From the NCBI GenBank assembly GCA_934182605.1, contig CAKPRQ010000002.1:123970-187969 (forward strand): DNA of 64,000 nucleotides, written 5' to 3'. The first letter of the stretch is position 1. Each line of letters begins with the position of its first letter. Both the position numbers and the translations under genes were made by a program. This DNA is from an uncultured Clostridia bacterium (GTDB lineage: Bacteria > Bacillota > Clostridia > TANB77 > CAG-508). The notes below the pieces were generated by a model. It was not told the DNA's origin. It did not search any database and worked only from the letters and a program-made list of their open reading frames with translations. This document shows positions 45,385 through 56,300 of the stretch, piece after piece.

Positions 45385-46071
45385 TCATTTTAGCTTCTTA
45401 AATTTATTATAATATAATTCTACAACTTTATCAACAACTTCTTCAATACTCATATTAGTGCTATCAATTTCTATAGCATCTTCTGCTTTTTTCAAAGGTG
45501 CTACTTCTCTTTCCATATCTATTTTATCTCTATTTTTTAATATTTGCAATACTTCTTCATAAGTAGTACTAATACCTTTTTCCATATTTTCTTTATATCT
45601 TCTTCTCGCTCTTTCCTCAATATCTGCATTTAAATATATTTTTAAATCAGCATTTGGAAATACTACTGTTCCTATATCCCTACCTTCCATTATTGTATTC
45701 TTTTCTTTAGCTATATTTCTTTGGATTTGTAACATTTCGTTTCGTACTTCTTTTATTGAAGATATTACAGATATGATATTATTAACTTCATTACTTCTTA
45801 TTTCTTTTGTAACATTTTCTTTATTTAAAAATACATAATCTAACTCATTCATATCTTCATTAGGAACGAACTCAATTTTCATATTTCGAACAATGTCTGT
45901 CATTTTTGGTATGTCATTTATTTCTATTTTATTTCTTATAACTTCTAAAGTTAAACATCTATATAAGGCTCCTGTATCTAATCTAAGAAAGTCAATTTTA
46001 TTTGCTACTCGCTTTGTAATTGTACCTTTTCCACTTCCCGCTGGTCCATCTATTGCGATTATAAAACTCAT
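45385..46071 (-). CDS. cmk: Cytidylate kinase
   Basis: 228 residues. P-loop DGPAGSGKGTITKRV, the CMP-binding insert, MEGRDIGTVVFPNADLKIYL and the LID ERARRRYKEN. It phosphorylates CMP and dCMP. Located between an ATPase gene and plsC, all co-directional. Confidence 0.96.
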   Translation of the reverse strand: MSFIIAIDGPAGSGKGTITKRVANKIDFLRLDTGALYRCLTLEVIRNKIEINDIPKMTDIVRNMKIEFVPNEDMNELDYVFLNKENVTKEIRSNEVNNIISVISSIKEVRNEMLQIQRNIAKEKNTIMEGRDIGTVVFPNADLKIYLNADIEERARRRYKENMEKGISTTYEEVLQILKNRDKIDMEREVAPLKKAEDAIEIDSTNMSIEEVVDKVVELYYNKFKKLK

Positions 46072-46110
46072 ATTTTTTTGTTCCTTTCTATATTTATAAT
46101 AAGTGTCATT

Positions 46111-46950
46111 TTAATTACTGCTATTTTCCGTACTTTCTGGCATTATTACTGTTTTAGCCACCACTTCAACAGCTTCTATATACATTGCTGTTAAATTTTC
46201 TAATTCACGCTTTACTCTATCACGTAAATTTTTTAAAACTTCTATTAAGCAACATCCATATATAATTGAAACTTCTACATAAACAGTCATTCCATTATCT
46301 GTTTCTGTTACTCTAACTTTACTTACTTTTTCTATTCCATCAACTTTTTGTCCTACATATTCTACTATTTGTTTAACAGCAGTATCCGAAATTTGAAAGT
46401 TACCTAAATAGCTAAATGTTGGTCTTATTATAGATTTTTCTGTGATATATGGTTTCTCATTTCTGCCTTTTGATTTAAAAATTTGTAATGGGTCTAAAAG
46501 ATAACCTGCAAAATCTTTTTTTATTTCGAAAGTTGGTACTGGTATTACGTGTTTTCCTTCTGTCACTCTAATTCTTCTAGCTGTTTCCATTTCTTCTTTA
46601 GTTGCGACTTGGTCTATATAAATTCTTTCGGAAATTTTAGGAAAACTTAAGTTTTCTGCAATCTTATCAACCATACCATCAGAAGTTCCCAAAATCATAA
46701 TACTTTCTGGTTTATATCGCTCTATAACCTCAGCTATTTCCTTTTTTTGCTCTTCTTTTGAGAATAAAGCTAATTTTACTGTTTCTACTTTAGTAGCTGC
46801 TTTCTTTGCCGAACTTCCTGCAATTATTGCATTACCTTTTATTAATAATCCATCATCTATAATATAATTTATTCCTCTTTCGTTTGCTACATATTGTGCT
46901 CTATAACTTTTTCCAGTCCCTGAGGGACCTACAAAAGCGTATATTTTCAT
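46111..46950 (-). CDS. P-loop ATPase fused to an Asp23/Gls24-like domain
   Basis: 279 residues. The N-terminal half is a small P-loop NTPase (FVGPSGTGKSYRAQYV, and a Walker B-like ESIMILGTSDGM). The C-terminal 110 residues (VKQIVEYVGQKVDGIEKVSKV...VEVSIIYGCCLIEVLKNL) resemble the alkaline-shock Asp23/Gls24 fold. The fusion is known from clostridial genomes without an assigned role. It lies between glmU and cmk. Confidence 0.75.
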   Translation of the reverse strand: MKIYAFVGPSGTGKSYRAQYVANERGINYIIDDGLLIKGNAIIAGSSAKKAATKVETVKLALFSKEEQKKEIAEVIERYKPESIMILGTSDGMVDKIAENLSFPKISERIYIDQVATKEEMETARRIRVTEGKHVIPVPTFEIKKDFAGYLLDPLQIFKSKGRNEKPYITEKSIIRPTFSYLGNFQISDTAVKQIVEYVGQKVDGIEKVSKVRVTETDNGMTVYVEVSIIYGCCLIEVLKNLRDRVKRELENLTAMYIEAVEVVAKTVIMPESTENSSN

Positions 46951-46996
46951 AATACCATTCCTTTTTCAATACTTACATTTTTTTAAACACAAATTA

Positions 46997-48280
46997 TTAT
47001 TCCTCTTTATTTTTTAAATTCCAGCCTTCTTTATTAATTTGTCTTTCTCTTGCTATTGCTAAACTGCCTCTAGGGACATCATCTGTAATTGTTGAACCTG
47101 CTGCTATAAATGAATCATCTTCTACTTTTACTGGTGCTATTAAATTTGTATTCGAACCTACAAATACTCTATCACCTATTATAGTTTTACTCTTATTAAA
47201 TCCATCATAATTACAAGTAATAGTACCGCATCCTATATTACATTTTTCACCAATTTCAGCATCTCCAACATAAGATAAATGTGGTATTTTGCTACCTTTT
47301 CCTACTATTGTCTTTTTAATTTCAACAAAACTTCCGATTTTTACTTTATCTGCTAATACACAGTTTTCCCTAATATATGAATTAGGTCCGATTTCACACA
47401 TTTCACCTATTACAACATTAGATTTTATAGTAGTATTTGGATGTATCACTGTATCTTTTCCAATAACTACATCGTCATAAATATATGTTGTATCCATATC
47501 TTCTATTGTAACACCATTTTTCATATGTTCAGTATTAATACGTATTCTTAAAATTTTATTTATTATTTCTAATTGAATTCTATCATTTACGCCTAATGCT
47601 TCTGAAACATCTTCTACAATTATAGCTCCTACTTTTAAATTTTTATTTACCATTATTTTTATTATAGATGGTAAATCTAAAGTATTTGTTAAAGTGTTTT
47701 CTTTTATTTCATCTAAATTATCTAATAATTTATCTATATCGAAACAATATATACCAGCATTTATTTCTTGAATTTTTTTATCTTCCATGTCTAAATTAAT
47801 ATCTTCTACCACTTCTAATACTTTTCCATCTATATTTCTTATAACTCTACCATAAGATATAGGTGTATCATAAATAGCAGTTAAGATTGTAGCATTTTCA
47901 CTATTTATAATTGATTGATTTACTAACTTATTTATTGTCTCTGTTCTAATTAACGGAATATCGCCATTAATTACTACTACTTTAGCGTAATTTTTTCTTT
48001 CTTTTAAAAATTGAACTGCTGATTTTACAGCCTCTGCCGTTCCTTTCAATTCATTCTGTTTTACATATGTTACAGAATCTTTTAAAACTTCCTTTATATC
48101 ATTTCCATTCTTATCATTAACTACTACACAAATTTCTTTAATATCTGCTTTTACAACAGATTCTACAACTCTTCTTATTATTTCCTTTCCAAAAACTTTA
48201 TGTACCATTTTACATTTGTTAGAATTCATCCTTGGGTCATCACCTGCAGCAAGTACTATAGCTATAACATCATCGTTCAT
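46997..48280 (-). CDS. glmU: Bifunctional GlmU (UDP-GlcNAc pyrophosphorylase / GlcN-1-P acetyltransferase)
   Basis: 427 residues: uridylyltransferase domain (1-230) and left-handed beta-helix acyltransferase domain with hexapeptide repeats (NVVIGEMCEIGPNSYIREN, ...NIGCGTITCNYDG). The nucleotide-binding signature, usually LAAGxGTRM, is changed to LAAGDDPRMNSNKCKMVHK. Arg and the later Lys remain but the GT is DP, so uridylyltransferase efficiency is uncertain. It makes UDP-GlcNAc for peptidoglycan. Length is slightly shorter than usual (about 455). Confidence 0.92.
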   Translation of the reverse strand: MNDDVIAIVLAAGDDPRMNSNKCKMVHKVFGKEIIRRVVESVVKADIKEICVVVNDKNGNDIKEVLKDSVTYVKQNELKGTAEAVKSAVQFLKERKNYAKVVVINGDIPLIRTETINKLVNQSIINSENATILTAIYDTPISYGRVIRNIDGKVLEVVEDINLDMEDKKIQEINAGIYCFDIDKLLDNLDEIKENTLTNTLDLPSIIKIMVNKNLKVGAIIVEDVSEALGVNDRIQLEIINKILRIRINTEHMKNGVTIEDMDTTYIYDDVVIGKDTVIHPNTTIKSNVVIGEMCEIGPNSYIRENCVLADKVKIGSFVEIKKTIVGKGSKIPHLSYVGDAEIGEKCNIGCGTITCNYDGFNKSKTIIGDRVFVGSNTNLIAPVKVEDDSFIAAGSTITDDVPRGSLAIARERQINKEGWNLKNKEE

Positions 48281-48370
48281 TATCTAAATACTCCCTTTCA
48301 TAATTTGTACGTTGATTAAATTTCAAACGAAGTTTGACAACGTCAAAATTGTAATTATTTTTCAACCTTT

Positions 48371-49621
48371 TTATTGTATTTTTAATCTATTGTTTTTATA
48401 TAATTTTATTGCTGTTTCTGGACTATCATTCCCCTCAGCATTTTTTATAGGTGCAAATTCATCTTCTTTTTTTACTGATAAAATACTTATATTATCAAAA
48501 TTCTCAAAAGCGTCAAATATAAACTTTTCAAATTTATATATATTAGGTTCAGTAGGAATTATTTCATGTAAATTTTCGTCTATATAAGATACCTTTTTAT
48601 GAGCTCTATGATATCTTAAATTAACATTTGTTAATAAATCTAAAGCTTTTATATTATATAGATGACTAATTATATTAGACTGAGAATATAATAAGTCTCC
48701 ATTCTCATCTCTCGCATTTCTTAATTCATCTGATATTTCATTATATTCAATTACACCGATTTTACCATTTTTTTTGCAATAAACACCTGTCTTTTCATTA
48801 GCATCTATCTTTTTAACTGTTTTAGCAGCTATCATATTTCCATCAATTACAGTTAATCCAATAAAGATAGAATCTATAGGGTTTACTAATATATTATCTA
48901 CACCAGATACAAATACCCACTCTATTCCATTTGTTTTCATATCTTCTAATATATTTTGTTCTTTTAATACTTCGTAAATTCCACCATTACCGTTACTAGC
49001 AGTTTTAATTAAATAATTCTTTCCTATTATAACTTTTCCATTTTCATCTATGACTGGTATATCGTTTTGCACAAAAAATTTTATACTATTTTTATTTAAA
49101 TTAAAATAATCATTCTCTTTAAAAAATTCTATAGTTTCTTCTTTATTTTCATTACTAGTCATTATATACCAATTAATATCAACATTATATTCATTTTTAG
49201 CTTTTAAGAAGTTTTGTGCTAAAACTTCAAATATTGATACATTTTTTCCAAATACATCTTTTAAATTAAGCATATATGTACCTTTAGGCCCTTTATGACC
49301 TAAACGTGTACCTTGGCCACCTGCCATAGTTATTACTGCCAGTTTGTTATTTTCTATAATTTCAGAACCTATAGTATTATACTTGTTTATTTCTTCATCA
49401 CTCAATTTATTTTTCTCAACATACCTTAAAGGTTCTATTGTATTTATAGTCTCGTTATACCCATTTTTTAATTCATTATATAAATTATTAACTTCTTTAA
49501 AATTAATTTTTGAAATTTGGTTTACTAACTTATTACGATTTTCTACATCTAACTTTTCTAATATTTTTATTATATGTTCTTGATTATTTGATTTTAATAT
49601 TTCAATTGCTCTATTTTCCAA
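48371..49621 (-). CDS. UDP-sugar pyrophosphorylase, eukaryote-like UDPGP/UAP family
   Basis: 416 residues with the family signature MAGGQGTRLGHKGPKGTYML, followed by TSNENKEETIEFFKEN and WVFVSGVDNILVNP. It makes a UDP-sugar (UDP-GlcNAc or UDP-glucose) from UTP. This is a second activity of this kind next to a glmU with an altered signature, so the two may share or divide the work. C-terminal region KKVSYIDENL...PNIYKFEKFIFDAF fits the UAP1-like subgroup. Confidence 0.88.
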   Translation of the reverse strand: MENRAIEILKSNNQEHIIKILEKLDVENRNKLVNQISKINFKEVNNLYNELKNGYNETINTIEPLRYVEKNKLSDEEINKYNTIGSEIIENNKLAVITMAGGQGTRLGHKGPKGTYMLNLKDVFGKNVSIFEVLAQNFLKAKNEYNVDINWYIMTSNENKEETIEFFKENDYFNLNKNSIKFFVQNDIPVIDENGKVIIGKNYLIKTASNGNGGIYEVLKEQNILEDMKTNGIEWVFVSGVDNILVNPIDSIFIGLTVIDGNMIAAKTVKKIDANEKTGVYCKKNGKIGVIEYNEISDELRNARDENGDLLYSQSNIISHLYNIKALDLLTNVNLRYHRAHKKVSYIDENLHEIIPTEPNIYKFEKFIFDAFENFDNISILSVKKEDEFAPIKNAEGNDSPETAIKLYKNNRLKIQ

Positions 49622-49689
49622 ATTGTTCTCCCCCTTAAAATTCTTTTTATATTTTACTACATATTTTAGAAAATATCAAGTAAAGAAAA

Positions 49690-49766
49690 AAGGAGTTTAC
49701 CCATTTTCAAAAATAAAACTTTTTGAGATTTAAAATAAAAGATTTTTGGAAAATGGATAACTCCTT
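49690..49766 (-). terminator. Second hairpin terminator upstream of the UDPGP gene
   Basis: AAGGAGTT-ATCCATTTTC/GAAAATGGGT-AACTCCTT stem with a 40-nt loop, followed by TTTTTTC on the minus strand. Confidence 0.65.
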
Positions 49767-49767
49767 A

Positions 49768-49813
49768 AGAAAAAGCCTTCCCTTTAAAAGCATTTGCTAA
49801 TAAAGGAAAGGCT
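49768..49813 (-). terminator. Terminator after the small gene at 49820
   Basis: AGCCTTTCCTTTA pairs with TAAAGGGAAGGCT (one wobble), followed by TTTTTC. Confidence 0.8.
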
Positions 49814-49819
49814 AAAAAG

Positions 49820-50041
49820 CTACAGCTTAAAAATTATGACCTTTTTTTCTCCTTCATACCCTATGGTAATTTTTATCTCTTGTTCATTCTGCTTTCCAAT
49901 TTTTAAATATTTCTCCAAATTCTTATAAAATTCTTGTGAAAACTCGCTTTCTTGAAAAACTACAATTGCATTTTTATTTGCCCTGAAAACTTCTGAAAGC
50001 TCCTTAGCAAAAATAGGAACTTCTTTTTTTCCCATTAACAT
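49820..50041 (-). CDS. Small soluble protein, unknown
   Basis: 73 residues, no membrane segment, no motif that I recognise (IFAKELSEVFRANKNAIVVFQ...). AGGAG lies 7 nt before the ATG and a tandem terminator follows, so it looks like a genuine monocistronic gene. Confidence 0.65.
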   Translation of the reverse strand: MLMGKKEVPIFAKELSEVFRANKNAIVVFQESEFSQEFYKNLEKYLKIGKQNEQEIKITIGYEGEKKVIIFKL

Positions 50042-50188
50042 TTCAACTCTCCTATTTGTAACTTAAAGGATTTACAAAAATCACCACTGCATTTCTTTTT
50101 ATTTATCTTTGATAAAAGATTCTGTTTAAATTATATCATAATTAATTTTTTTGTCAACTTTCTAACTTAAGAATTACCCCCTAAAAAA

Positions 50189-50328
50189 TAACAACTCAGG
50201 TCCTAATCTTAAAAAAGCTTGGTATACAGCTATTTTTAGTCAAAACATAGCTATGGTGACACAATCGGGGTCTTGACTTACAAATAGCTATATACCAAGC
50301 TTTAGACAAATTTTCCCTGAGCTGTTAC
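50189..50328 (-). repeat. Palindromic intergenic element, complete copy in minus orientation
   Basis: 140 bp; ends TAACAACTCAG and CTGAGCTGTTAC. On the minus strand it reads AAGCTTGGTATATAGCTATTT, loop GTCAAGACCCCGATTGTGTC, then ATAGCTATGTTTTGACT and the right arm. It abuts the stop codon of the giant glucan synthase gene. Confidence 0.8.
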
Positions 50329-53300
50329 TCAAAAAGTTACTTCTATATCATTTATTTTTCCGTTATCTACTAATTTTATCTCTTTTTCCGGAATTTCAAT
50401 CCCATTAAAAACAAACTTATCTTCTGTAGCTCTTTTTACGGTAATATTATAAACACTCTCCCCATACATATATCTTATTTTATACTCGTTCCAATCTTTA
50501 GGTACACACGGTTTTACGCTTATTCGTCCATCTCTTATTCTTAATCCTAATATATTTTCAATACCAATTTTATAAAACCACGTACTTGCACCTGTATACC
50601 AAGTCCAGCCACCTTTTCCAACTAGATTATCTTCCCCATATATATCTGCTGCTATTACATAAGGCTCTACCATATATTTGTCCGCTTCTTCTTTATTATT
50701 AGAATGATTTATTGGGTTAAACATTGTATAATAGTCAAATGCCTTATCACTATACCCTAGTATTGTTGCAGCCCATATTAACCAGATACTTCCATGTGTA
50801 TATTGTCCGCCATTTTCTCTTACACCATTTATATATCTTCTAATATATCCAGGATTTAAATTACTTTTATCGAAACTTGGTGTTAATAATTTGAAAACTT
50901 TATTTTCGTAATCTATAAGATATTTTTCAACACTTGAAAACGATTCTATCTGTTTATCTTTACTTACTGCATTTGAAATAACACTCCAACTTTGAGCAAT
51001 ACTATCTATTTTACATTCTTCATTTTTAGGACTTCCTATTACTTTTCCACTATCTGTAATTGCTCTTTTAAACCATTCTCCATTCCATGCTTTATTATTT
51101 AGACTCTTTTTTAATTCTGCTAGTATTTTTTCCACATCTATATTTAATTCTATTTTAGAATTTTGAATTATTAATTCTAAAATATAACATACGAAAAATG
51201 TTAACCAAATACTTTCACCTTTACCTTTGTTTCCAACTGTGCTAAATCCATCGTTCCAATCGCCTGAGCCCATTTTTATGAATCCATTTTCTCCTATATT
51301 TATTCCTTTTTCCAAAGCTCTTTCCATATGCTCTAGTAATGTTCCTTCTTCGTCTCCTGGTAAATATATGTCATACCTTTCGTCACAATCCTCTTGTAAT
51401 ACTTCTCCTTCCAAATAAGGAATTTTTTCTTGTAATATTTCGTAATCTCCTGTATAATTTACATATTCTAATATTGCATAAGGTAACCATAATAAATCAT
51501 CTGAAAATCTAGTCCTAATACCTCTTTTAGTTTCATCATGCCACCAATGCAAAACATCCCCTTCTTTAAATTGATGACTGGCACATTTTATAATTTGTTC
51601 TTTCAATAAATTTTTATCTAAATATTTAATTCCCATTGTATCTTGTAATTGGTCTCTATACCCTATAGCTCCACCTGATTGGTAGTAGCCAGTTTTTCCA
51701 TATAATCTTGATACAATTGTCTGATATATATTCCAGCCATTTAATATTATATTGGTTGCTTCATCTGGCGTTCTTACTTGTAATCTATTTACTATACTGT
51801 TCCAGTAAACTTTGGTATTGTCTAATTCTTCTTTTACCTTCTCTATTTCTGTATATTTACTCTTAACTTCTATTACTTTTTCATATGAGTTTTCCTCTCC
51901 TATTATTAAAGTTATTTCTTTATTTTCATATTCATTCAATTCAACTTCTATCTCTAATACAACTACGCCTTCTTCGTATATTGAATTTTGATTATCTAAT
52001 AATATTGGTCCTTTTCTATTTAATGCTTCTGGATTACATATATTACCCGCTCCTATAAATCCTTTTTTTGAACCTGTGTATGATAATATTTTTTCACTTG
52101 AAGATATATATGCTATATTAGTATTACTATTATCTACAGTATCATTTATGTCGAATTTATTACCTAAATTTTTAAAAGTAATTATATTATTATTCATATC
52201 TAAATCTGTATATATTTGCGAATTAGTTTCTATTTCATCTTCTCCTAATACTGGTTTTATATAATATAATATTTTTAATTTTTTAGGCTTATTAGATAAA
52301 TTTCTAATATTTATATAATTTACCTTTATATTATCTTCAGTCGGAACATATATTTGATTTTCTTGTAAAAGTTCATCATATATTTGCTTATATAAAACAT
52401 ACCCAAAACCATATATTATGTTATACTCTATATCTTTTGGTATTACGCTATAACCTAAAGTCCAATAGTCTTCTGTTTCTACATCTTTTACATAAATTAT
52501 TTCTGATGGCATATCTAATATTGGATTATTATTCCAAGCTGTTATTCTATTTAATCTTGAATTTTTACACCATGTATATCCTCCACCTGTTTCTGTTACT
52601 ACTGTTCCAAAATTTTCATTTCCTAATATATTTGACCATACTATAGGTGTTTTCTGATTTTTGCTTATTGCTATATGGTACTCTTTTCCGTCTTGTGTAA
52701 ATCCACCATATTCATTACAGAATTTTAAGTTATCTAAAAAGTTTGTTTTACTTATTTCTTTTTTACTATCTTCTTCCTCTTTTATTACTATATCTTTGTT
52801 ATTTAAACTCCAATATTTTTGGTGTTCAAAATATTCTTGTTTCTGTTCTTTTATAATCGTATCTAAATTTCCTTTTGAAACATCTATTATTAAATTTGCT
52901 CTAAATTCTAATGTTTCTAAATCTTCTTTTTCTATATTACTTAATACGTATATACCATTATTTATCATATATGCTATTTGATTATTTTGTATCTCATACT
53001 CTATTAAATTTCTTAATTTCTCATTATATGAATACTCTTCCTCATTTATAATTACTAAATCTATTTTAATATTTTTTAATCTAAAATAATCATATGCTTT
53101 TAAAACTTCTCCTAATGTTTCTAATTCTAATTCATTTTTTATTTTAACTAAAATATAAGGCAAATCACCTGATATTCCAAATTTCCATAAATCTTCTTTT
53201 AAATATATTTTATTTTCAAAACCATTTGATAATGTGTATACGTAATTCTTTTTAAAATAATTCTTATATAATAATTCTCTTAAAATTTCTTGATAATTTA

Positions 53301-56300
53301 ATATATTATTACTTTTTAGCATTAAGTATCTATTTTCTGCTTCTACCTTTGCCCTTTGTAATTCAAATGTTTCTCTTATTTTTTCAGTATTTTTATATTT
53401 TTCTATTAAACTTAATGCCTTTTCTTTACTTTCAGCTATTACCATTATAAATGTTAAATCAGTTTTATCTTTAATTTCTACTTCTATTTTTTTTCTTAAT
53501 AGTAACATTGGATTAACCGTTTTTAAGTTCTTTTCTTTTTCTAACTCATCTAATTCTAACATTTTGTTTTTATTTCTTCCCATTATTTTCTTTTTATCTA
53601 TTTCGTATTCTATATCATTAGTATTTCCACTATACAAAGTTACTGCTAAAAATATGTTTTCTTCTTCTATTGTTTTCATTCTTCTTTTAATTATTATATT
53701 ATCTCTTACCTTCTCAAACTCTATCGACATACTATTGAATGCAGGATGAGCATAATCTTGGTGAGCAGTTGAAAGTATTGGTTCTAATATGCTATTTACT
53801 TCTAATAATTCTTTCTCTTCTCCGAAATTTTTAAATGAGAACTTTCTAATTTCAACATTATCTTCTGGAGATACAGTTATTTTTAATTTGCTTAATATAT
53901 TACCGTCTAGTCTTTCAAAAATATTTTCAGCTTCATTAAAAGTAACATTGTAGTTTGTAGGCAATTTACTTATATTACTTAAGATTGTTGAGTATGTTTT
54001 ACTACTAGTTTTTATATAAAAATTTATACCTCCTGTTTCTTCGTTTGTTTTTTTATATCGATTTATATAAATATCTTTATACCTACTATATCCTTCTCCC
54101 TTATCATTCATAAATATTACGTAATCATTATTAGATATAAAGTTTGTATTTTCATATATTGGAGACAATTTATTTATTACACGTTCTGCAAAATCTTCAT
54201 AATCTTTATATTTTAATTTTTCTACTTTCTCTTTTTTAGATTTAGTTATTACAATATTTCTTGGCATTTTTTCTTGTAATAATATATCTATAGCTTCTAT
54301 CTCCGGATTATCATAAAATCTTTTTTGCAATATTTCGCTATTTAATAAATTATTTATTGAAAGTAATATTAATGCTTGGTGATGTGCCATATATGTTTTT
54401 ATAACTGAATATTTTTCTTGTAATTGTAATCTTTCAGGTGTAAAATCTATTGCTTCATATAACCCAAAATCTCCTGTTCCACCTAAAGTTTCTATTTCTT
54501 TTAAATTTTCTATTACACTTTTTACATCTTCATCTATAGCAAGTACACTTGCATAAGGTGCTACTACTATTTCATCTGCTAAACCTCTTTTTACTCCAAG
54601 CCATGGAATTCCAAATGCTTTATATTGATAATTACCATATAAATCTTTTAAGTTAAAGGCAGATTCTGAAATTCCCCAAGGTATTTCCAATTTTTTTGCA
54701 TATATCTTAGAACTCATTATTAAAAACTTACAAGATTCATCTATTAAACTATCTTCATATTTCTTCATAATTATATTAGGCATCAAATACTCAAAAGCCG
54801 TTCCCGACCATGAGATTAATCCTTTATAACCGTTTAAAACTGTTAAAGTTCTACTTAAATTATTCCAATGTTTAGGATTTACTTGTCTTAACGCAATTGA
54901 GATAAAACTAGTTTGTCTCGCTTCAGATGCTAAAAAGTCATAATATGAATCTGTTAATTTTCCTTCTTCTATATTATATCCTATTGAAAATAATCGTATT
55001 TTAGGATTATATAGAGATAGAAAATTAGTGTTATTTATAATATTATTTACTTTATCTATTAACTCCTTATTTTGACTTTTCTCTATTAAAAAAGTTCTAA
55101 CTACAAATAAATATCCTACAAAGTTCCCACTATCTACAGATGATACATATCTAGGCTTTAATGGCTCCAATGTTCTTATATCATACCAATTATATAAATG
55201 ACCATTCCATTTTACTAATCTACATATAGAATTTATTACATTTTCTAATAATTCTAAAGCTTTATTTATAGAAATGAATTTTAAATCATAAGCAGAAATT
55301 ACTCCTAATAATGATAATCCAATATTTGTAGAAGATGTTCTTAAAGCTACTTTACCTTCTTGATAATTATCTGGTACCAAATAATTATTTTCTTCTGTCA
55401 TATAATTTTCAAAATAACTCCAAGTCCTTTTTGCTATATTTTTTACGTATCTTTCTTCTTCTCCAGTTATTATATCTTTATACGTTTTAACTTTTTTAGG
55501 TTTACTTACATACCACATAATATACGGTGCAAATACCCATACTAATCCTAGAAAAATTCTAGGGTAAGTGAAATAAATTATCATAAATAAACCTGCTAAA
55601 ACAGAAAACCACATTTTTTTGTAATAAGATTTTAAATCGCCTTTATTTAATAATTCTGCTTCTTCTGCAGTTACCCATTCTAATAAATTATTTTTAATTT
55701 TTAATCTATATAATGTTTTTACAATAGCATTTATAGAAGTATATACTTTATCTGGTAAAGTTACTATTTCTAAAATACCTTTTAATATGCTCTTTTTAAT
55801 ACCACTTATATTTCTACTAAAATTTACTTGCCTTTCATTTGTCTCTTTTCTATAAACTATATAATTAATTAAATCTAATATTAATGGCATTAATACACTT
55901 ATAATCCCTAATATAAATGTTAATTTATAATTTATAAATAATAAAATTAATGCAGTTATTGGAAATAAACTTCTTCTTAAATTGTCAAATATTTTAAATT
56001 TAGATAATCTATCTATTGGATTATTAACAATACTTTTTTCTTTGTTACCTACTTTACTTCCTATCCAATTAGATATTTGCCAATCGCCTCTTATCCAACG
56101 ATGATTTCTAGAAACATAGCTCGTATATTTAGTTGGATATCCATCCATTAAAAATATATCTGAGGCTAAACCACATTTTAAATATGTTGATTCTAATAAG
56201 TCATGGCTTAATACAAGGTTATCTGGTATTACATTATTTAAAACTTCATAAAATACATCTAAATCGTAAATTCCTTTTCCTGTATATATTGCTTCTTTAA

